A stretch of 64,000 bases of DNA from Pontederia crassipes. Taxonomy: Eukaryota > Streptophyta > Magnoliopsida > Commelinales > Pontederiaceae. Both the position numbers and the translations under genes were made by a program. The DNA lies in the NCBI GenBank assembly GCA_030549335.1, contig CM060194.1:14882171-14946170 (forward strand). Reading direction: 5' to 3'. This document shows positions 59,003 through 64,000 of this stretch, piece by piece. Position 1 is the stretch's first letter. Each line of letters starts with the position of its first letter. The notes under the pieces are model-generated. The model had not been told where the DNA came from, searched no databases, and saw only the letters and a program-made list of their open reading frames with translations.

Positions 59003-61515
59003 TGCCATATCATATTAACAAAAATTTTGTTCTTTTAAGCTGTCTTTATTTCGAGAACAAAAAATAGAACTTTCTTTGTTCTATCGATCACATGTGATGA
59101 TCACATTATGGTTAATTCTTCATTTTGAATGATTACATCACAGCAAACACATCAAATTGGGCAACGACCATGGGTAATGTACCTCTAAGCTGATTACCCA
59201 TTACAAGTCAATTGTCCTCTTGGATTAGATCTAGAGGTCATTGTCCTCTCGAATTAGATCTAGAGGTCATTTTCCTCCTTGATTGGCTATAAACATAAGG
59301 TCGATCTCTCGACGCTCACCAATGTCATTAACTCTAAACACTAAAAGTTTCACATGTATAAGATTTGGGAGCCCAAACAACTCCCAAGTAAGGTGCTTGA
59401 ATAAATTCTCCATTCATCAACCTCTCGACCTTGAAGTGGATAAGCATTAAAAAACAATCTCTTGAACATAATGCTAATAAATAATATTGCTACAAAGTCC
59501 TTTCAGTCTCATGTAGCATAAGTTGATTTTGATATTCTTCCATTCTTAGGAAAATTATCATCACATAAATAAATTGTAACCTTACACTTTGATACGAAAA
59601 TTGTGACATACTCGCTCACACAAATATTCATCAAAGTTTATTCAAGAGACATAAATATATCATTCACATATTTTCTTCTCCATATACTAACATATAGCAT
59701 TTCATATGGTTAATTATCATATAACTTTACAAAAAGATCCTACTACACTCTATTTCAACACATATGTTTATCTATTATAATATGCATTCTTCTAAACATA
59801 AAAGCGAAGGAGAAATAAAAGTGTTTCAGTTGCTCAATATCTTCTATATGTAAAAGAAGTAAGCTTCTAGTCGACTCAACTTAAAAATTATAAATACATA
59901 AAAAATTCTAGAAAAAAGTAAAGTGAGCAACAATCAATTACTCACTGAGTGAAATAAAAGTATAACTTAAATCAACAACATGAGTGCATATAACATTTAC
60001 ATAATCATATCTTTCATTTGAGTAAACATTTAAAATGCATAACATATAACATAGGTTGTCAAAGGCATATGAGTTTTTATATAAATATAAATAGCTATAA
60101 ATATTATAATATTTATAATCAAACTCTTCATACGTGCCATTGCACATACTCAACATGGGTCAATATGACCATGTATAAAACTCAATCAATATTTGTCACA
60201 AAATTTTATGATCATGTGTCATACAATTAAGTAAAATTTTATAATCACGTGGCAATATCACTACACAGAGCATAACATTTGTTAATAAGTGTCGTAGATC
60301 ATGAATCAAAACATGAATGTAGAGCAGTCCTTAAAAGACAAAGACATTCGATATATGCCCCAAAGACATCATTAATATAGAAAGCAATGTGAAATACATA
60401 TTTCAACTAGCATGCCAAATTACATGAAGTTTCATAACATATTAAAACACACATGCCATATATCGTGTAAAACTTATTTTAACATTACAAACATTGTTCG
60501 TTAAAAATTGTCATGAAAGGTTTTCATAACTTAATCTCATATGAAAGTATTAAAACATATCATAATGACTCTTCATAATTCAAGCTTCCAAAAGTATAAA
60601 ACTTTTCATAATAATAAATAATATTTGCATGAAATATAATTATAAGTTTAAATTTACTATCTCATCATGTACTTTATATTTTCAATAAGGTTTGCTAAAT
60701 TATCTTCCTTTCAATTGTATCTTGATATTTCCTACAAACAATAGTGTCATTTTATTTTTTCATTTACTAATAAGAACAATATGCAATAAATTTTCATGAT
60801 GCATGAATGTTTATATATTTAGAATGAATGTTATTTTTTTGAAAAATATTAATATGTATGTTTTGATATTTATGTTCATAGTTTATTTACACTTGGAATA
60901 ATTCAACACCATTACAATATCTTAAAACTTGATTAGGTATTGGATCAGATTTTTAGATTGAATTAAAAGAATAATTCATAAATTATCAACCACAAGGTCA
61001 AATTCTATAATTCTAAATGAATTAAAAATTTATTAAGAATTGAGACTGATGTAAAAACACCATTATATACACTTTTTTATTATCTTCAGTATGATTCTAG
61101 TTATGTGTTACTATATTTTCATGCATCAACATGTGCTACATTATTGATTTTCAATTTTATAAATTTCTCCACACCTATTATATATTACAAAAATGAGAAT
61201 TTATTACTTTTGGAATAAAATATTATTATTTTCTCACTTTTTATGTCTTTGCAGTGCCCCTAAATCCTTATCATCCTTGAAGGTGTAGAGCTATTCAGAA
61301 GAGAAAGAAACAAGGGACAATTTGGAAAAAGAAAATGAGTAGGGCACATGGGCAGATGTCGTCACTTCCTCCCTTTAGAGAGAGCTGTCATTAGAGGACA
61401 AAACTATTGCAGTGTATTCCTTTTTCGTAGGCATAAGAAGTTTTCTCTAGTTGGAAATTCAGAGAAGAAGACAAAAGAATTGGTGGAGAGAAGTTATACA
61501 ATCTATAAAAAAAAT
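59003..61515. other. A+T-rich intergenic DNA
   Basis: A 30-bp tandem duplication (gaattagatctagaggtcat type) lies at about 59215-59275. Otherwise no gene, RNA or mobile element recognised. Confidence 0.5.
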
Positions 61516-62640
61516 GGGGTAAATTACACGAATGGTCCCCCAACTTTGAGTTGATTTTCAATTAATCTCCCAACTTCAATTTATAATCAGAACGTCCCTC
61601 ATCTTTTATTTTCTTGCACGATTAGTCCTCTTGACCGGTGGTAGTGGGTTTTCCGGTTGCCTTGCATACGTGGCCGACGCGTGAGCCATTTCTCTCTCTC
61701 TCTCATCCATGCATTTAAGTCATCCACGTCATTTAACGCTCCAAACCAGGTAAATTACACGGATCCTCCTCCAACTTTGAGTCGATTTCTAAACAGTCCC
61801 CCAACTTTAATATTATTGCATGATTCATCTATTTGACCGGTAAGAAATAGTCTTCCGATTATCTTGCGACGTGACATAATAAAATATAATAAAAAAATTT
61901 AACTAGCTGACATCACATAATAAAAAATATTATAAAAATTTTAGGGCACGGACGAGCTGGCAGAGGAGGGGTGTTGACCCCGCTCTCCAAGCTCGCCCTT
62001 TGGCGAGCTGACATAGGGATGTCGGCCCCCTCTCCAAGGGGCACTAACGCCCCCTCGCGAGTTCGTTGACGCTCCTATTATTTTTATTTTTTATAGTCTC
62101 TCAACTTTGAGTCGTTTAGGATCGCCGACGAGCTCGTGAGGGGGCATTGGCACCCCTTGTGCGGAGCTCGCTAGTGGACGAGCTTGGAGAGGGGGCCAAC
62201 ACCCCCCTCTGTCAGCTCGTCCGCATCCTTAATTTTTTATAATATTTTTTATTGTGTGATGTCAGCTAGTTAAAATTTTTTATTATGCCACGCCACAAGA
62301 TAATTGAGAGACTATTTCTTACCGGTCAAGTGGATGAATCGTGCAATAATATCAAAGTTGAGGGACTGTTTAGGAATAGACTCGAAGTTGGGGGACGATC
62401 TGTGTAATTTATTTAGTTTGGAGCGTTAAATGACGTGGATGACTTAAATGACGTGGATGAGAGAGAAATGACTCACGTGTCGACCACGTATGCAGGGCAA
62501 TCAGAAAACTCACTATCACCGGCCAAGAGGACTAATCGTGCAAGAAAATAAAAGATGAGTGACGTTCTGATTATAAATTGAAGTTTGGGGACCAGATGAA
62601 AATCGACTCAAAGTTGAGGGACCATTCGTGAAATTTACCC
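61516..62640. mobile_element. Compound fold-back Mutator-like element, arms about 550 bp
   Basis: The sequence from 61516 (ggggtaaattacacgaatgg) is the inverted complement of that ending at 62640 (rc gggtaaatttcacgaatgg), nearly base for base, to a loop at about 62072-62121. Each arm contains a second terminal-repeat start (left about 61750, ggtaaattacacgg; right about 62415), so one element of the family sits symmetrically inside another. The core is G+C-rich with gagctcgt motifs, as in the element at 31486. Target duplication unclear (aaaaaaatg against aatcctatg). No coding. Confidence 0.78.
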
Positions 62641-62999
62641 AATCCTATGGCTATAAAAGAGGAAAGGAGACTGCCAAAGAAGGAAATTGACACCTTGGAG
62701 AAGAAGCCATTGAGGGCGAGAATTTTGTAGCAACACCTTTTTCTTATTTTTTTCTTTCTTTTTTCTTTTCCTATTTTCCAGTTTTGGTAGTCGTTGATAT
62801 TGATGTTGCACCATTTTCTTGTGTGATGTGCAATTAATCAACCAGCTAGGTTGGGAATTTGTGGATGGAATTTATTTTGAACACTACTTTTTCTGATATT
62901 ATAATTATACAATAGTCATTTCATTCTATTGTGCCAAGAACTATGGTTCTATTTATGTATTATTTTGATGCACACATATTTTCTCCTTCAGTAGATCTC
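62641..62999. other. Intergenic DNA
   Basis: Contains ctataaaagagg at about 62651, promoter-like, perhaps part of an LTR, but no LTR ends were found. Confidence 0.35.
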
Positions 63000-63700
63000 A
63001 TGCCTCTTTACCCAAGAGGGTACTTATCTCCCACGACCTTGGTCCAAGAATCGAGAGTTTGAACCAATGCTAGGTTATGTCCAAAAATAACATTGAGATT
63101 AGGCATCAAACTTCTGCTTTTTTTTGCTGGTTTTGCACTATTTTCTTTCGCTCGAGTGTGAGTTTTTAGACATCGATCATCTTCACTCGAGAGAGTAATT
63201 TCATTCCCTAGTCACAACATCGGGGCCAAGAGGTCGGCTGACTAGGTTGCGTCAAAGGCGTGCTGAGGATCGATATCACAAAGATACAAACTTGGTTATT
63301 ATCGGATTTCATATTTCTCTTTTTGTTATTTGAGTGTTTTTTATTTTTGGAAATCAATCTCCCTCGTCCAAAAGGATAATCTTATTCCCCAGACGTAGCA
63401 TACATGCTGAGAGATCGGACTAAGACTAAGTCGTGTAAAAAGGGAGATTAACAAAATAAGACCGAGAGGTGAACTTGGGACATTATTGAATTCTGTTCTT
63501 ACTCTATTTTCGTTCTGTTCTGATCATTTGTTTTCGAAAGGGACAATCTATGCAAATGAGAATCAATATGGACCAAGAGGTTGGGTGTGTGCCAATTTAT
63601 GATAGAAAAGATACCCAAGTCCGATTGTGAGATCACATTGAGAGGTGACCCCGCATGGATACTTGACATCTGGAACATCGAAAAATCATGAGAACGTGAT
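63000..63700 (+). repeat. Degenerate tandem repeat, about 175-bp unit, about four units
   Basis: Related phrases recur at about 63051, 63228, 63408 and 63578: a variant of gaccaagaggttgg, then ctaggttgYgt, preceded 40-50 bp by a variant of ggaYaatctYattcccYaga and followed by cYRagaggtgaacttggg and ttttcgttctgttctg. No protein. It may be the untranslated interior of an LTR element continuing beyond the window. Confidence 0.5.
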
Positions 63701-64000
63701 GGATATGTTCAAGGTGATGCTTCTGGTCTTGCAAATTCTAAAGTCATTAGGCATAGAGTGAAATAACTCAATAAGGTGATTGCTATGATAGCGAAATCAC
63801 TCATGAGTGAAAATCATTTACTGTTATGCTTTCTAATTTTTGTTGTGTTAAGAAATAAATTCCTGAAACAATTCGTAAGTCATAGTGTTCATTTCTTCTG
63901 ATTTTTAATTCAAATCATTTTTCTCATTTTGCTTACTGTCGTGTTCCCCTAATCACATAAAGAACACTACAAATTAGTGGTTTCTTTGTTGTGATATCTA
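63701..64000. other. Intergenic DNA to window end
   Basis: A+T-rich, nothing recognised. Confidence 0.4.

Noticed and set aside
61516-62655. Target site duplication for the compound fold-back element
   Set aside because: The adjacent 9-mers (aaaaaaatg and aatcctatg) match at only five positions, so I do not claim a duplication.

Overview
This is nuclear DNA of a flowering plant. The evidence is plant-type LINEs, a DYW-class PPR editing factor, a BOI-type RING ligase with short plant introns, plant SINE and MITE families, and A+T-rich intergenic DNA with G+C-rich exons. The strongly G+C-rich third codon positions of the RING gene fit a monocot better than a eudicot, but I cannot name the species. 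No rRNA, tRNA, CRISPR or bacterial signals were seen.

Only two loci look like intact genes. One is an intronless PPR-E/DYW protein of 641 aa at 11174-13099 (+), close to the chloroplast editing factor OTP80 (At5g59200). The other is a three-exon BOI-related RING E3 ligase of 392 aa at 54539-56068 (+), with a TATA box. Everything else recognisable is mobile DNA or gene debris.

Layout from left to right. 1-5140: decayed L1-type LINE (ORF1 zinc knuckle, ORF2 endonuclease/RT/RNase H). 5.9-9.4 kb: two Tourist-like MITEs with TTA target duplications and a broken F-box/LRR fragment. 8.7-10.7 kb: a repeat block that recurs at 28.1-28.8 kb. 11.2-13.1 kb: PPR gene. 14.2-19.7 kb: nested retroelements, namely a LINE scrap, a coding-free LTR element on the minus strand with a SINE inside it, a coding-free copia-like element, a Mutator-like element carrying a minisatellite, and a second SINE with a perfect 14-bp target duplication. 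19.7-25.1 kb: two partial, intron-retaining copies of a calcium-dependent protein kinase gene (minus strand), separated by a 5'-truncated LINE. 25-30.7 kb: non-coding DNA and microsatellites. 30.7-35.35 kb: a complete but dead hAT transposon (minus) with a Mutator-like element nested in it. 35.6-36.6 kb: a terminal-inverted-repeat element carrying pieces of a 14-3-3 gene, a CDK-like kinase gene and an unidentified gene. 38.1-39.25 kb: a Mutator-like element with a perfect 9-bp target duplication, next to a hairpin MITE. 41.7-42.2 kb: a hAT-like MITE. 46.1-46.7 kb: RNase H scrap of a LINE (minus). 46.8-54.3 kb: no gene recognised. 54.5-56.1 kb: RING gene. 57.35-59.0 kb: an internally deleted relative of the 30.7-kb hAT. 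61.5-62.64 kb: a compound fold-back element with arms of about 550 bp. 63.0-63.7 kb: a degenerate tandem repeat of about 175 bp.

The two intact genes are unrelated in function (organelle RNA editing and ubiquitin ligation) and do not form a system. The best candidates for something undescribed are the multi-gene-capture element at 35.6-36.6 kb, the hAT family pair, the compound fold-back element, and the coding-free LTR elements.
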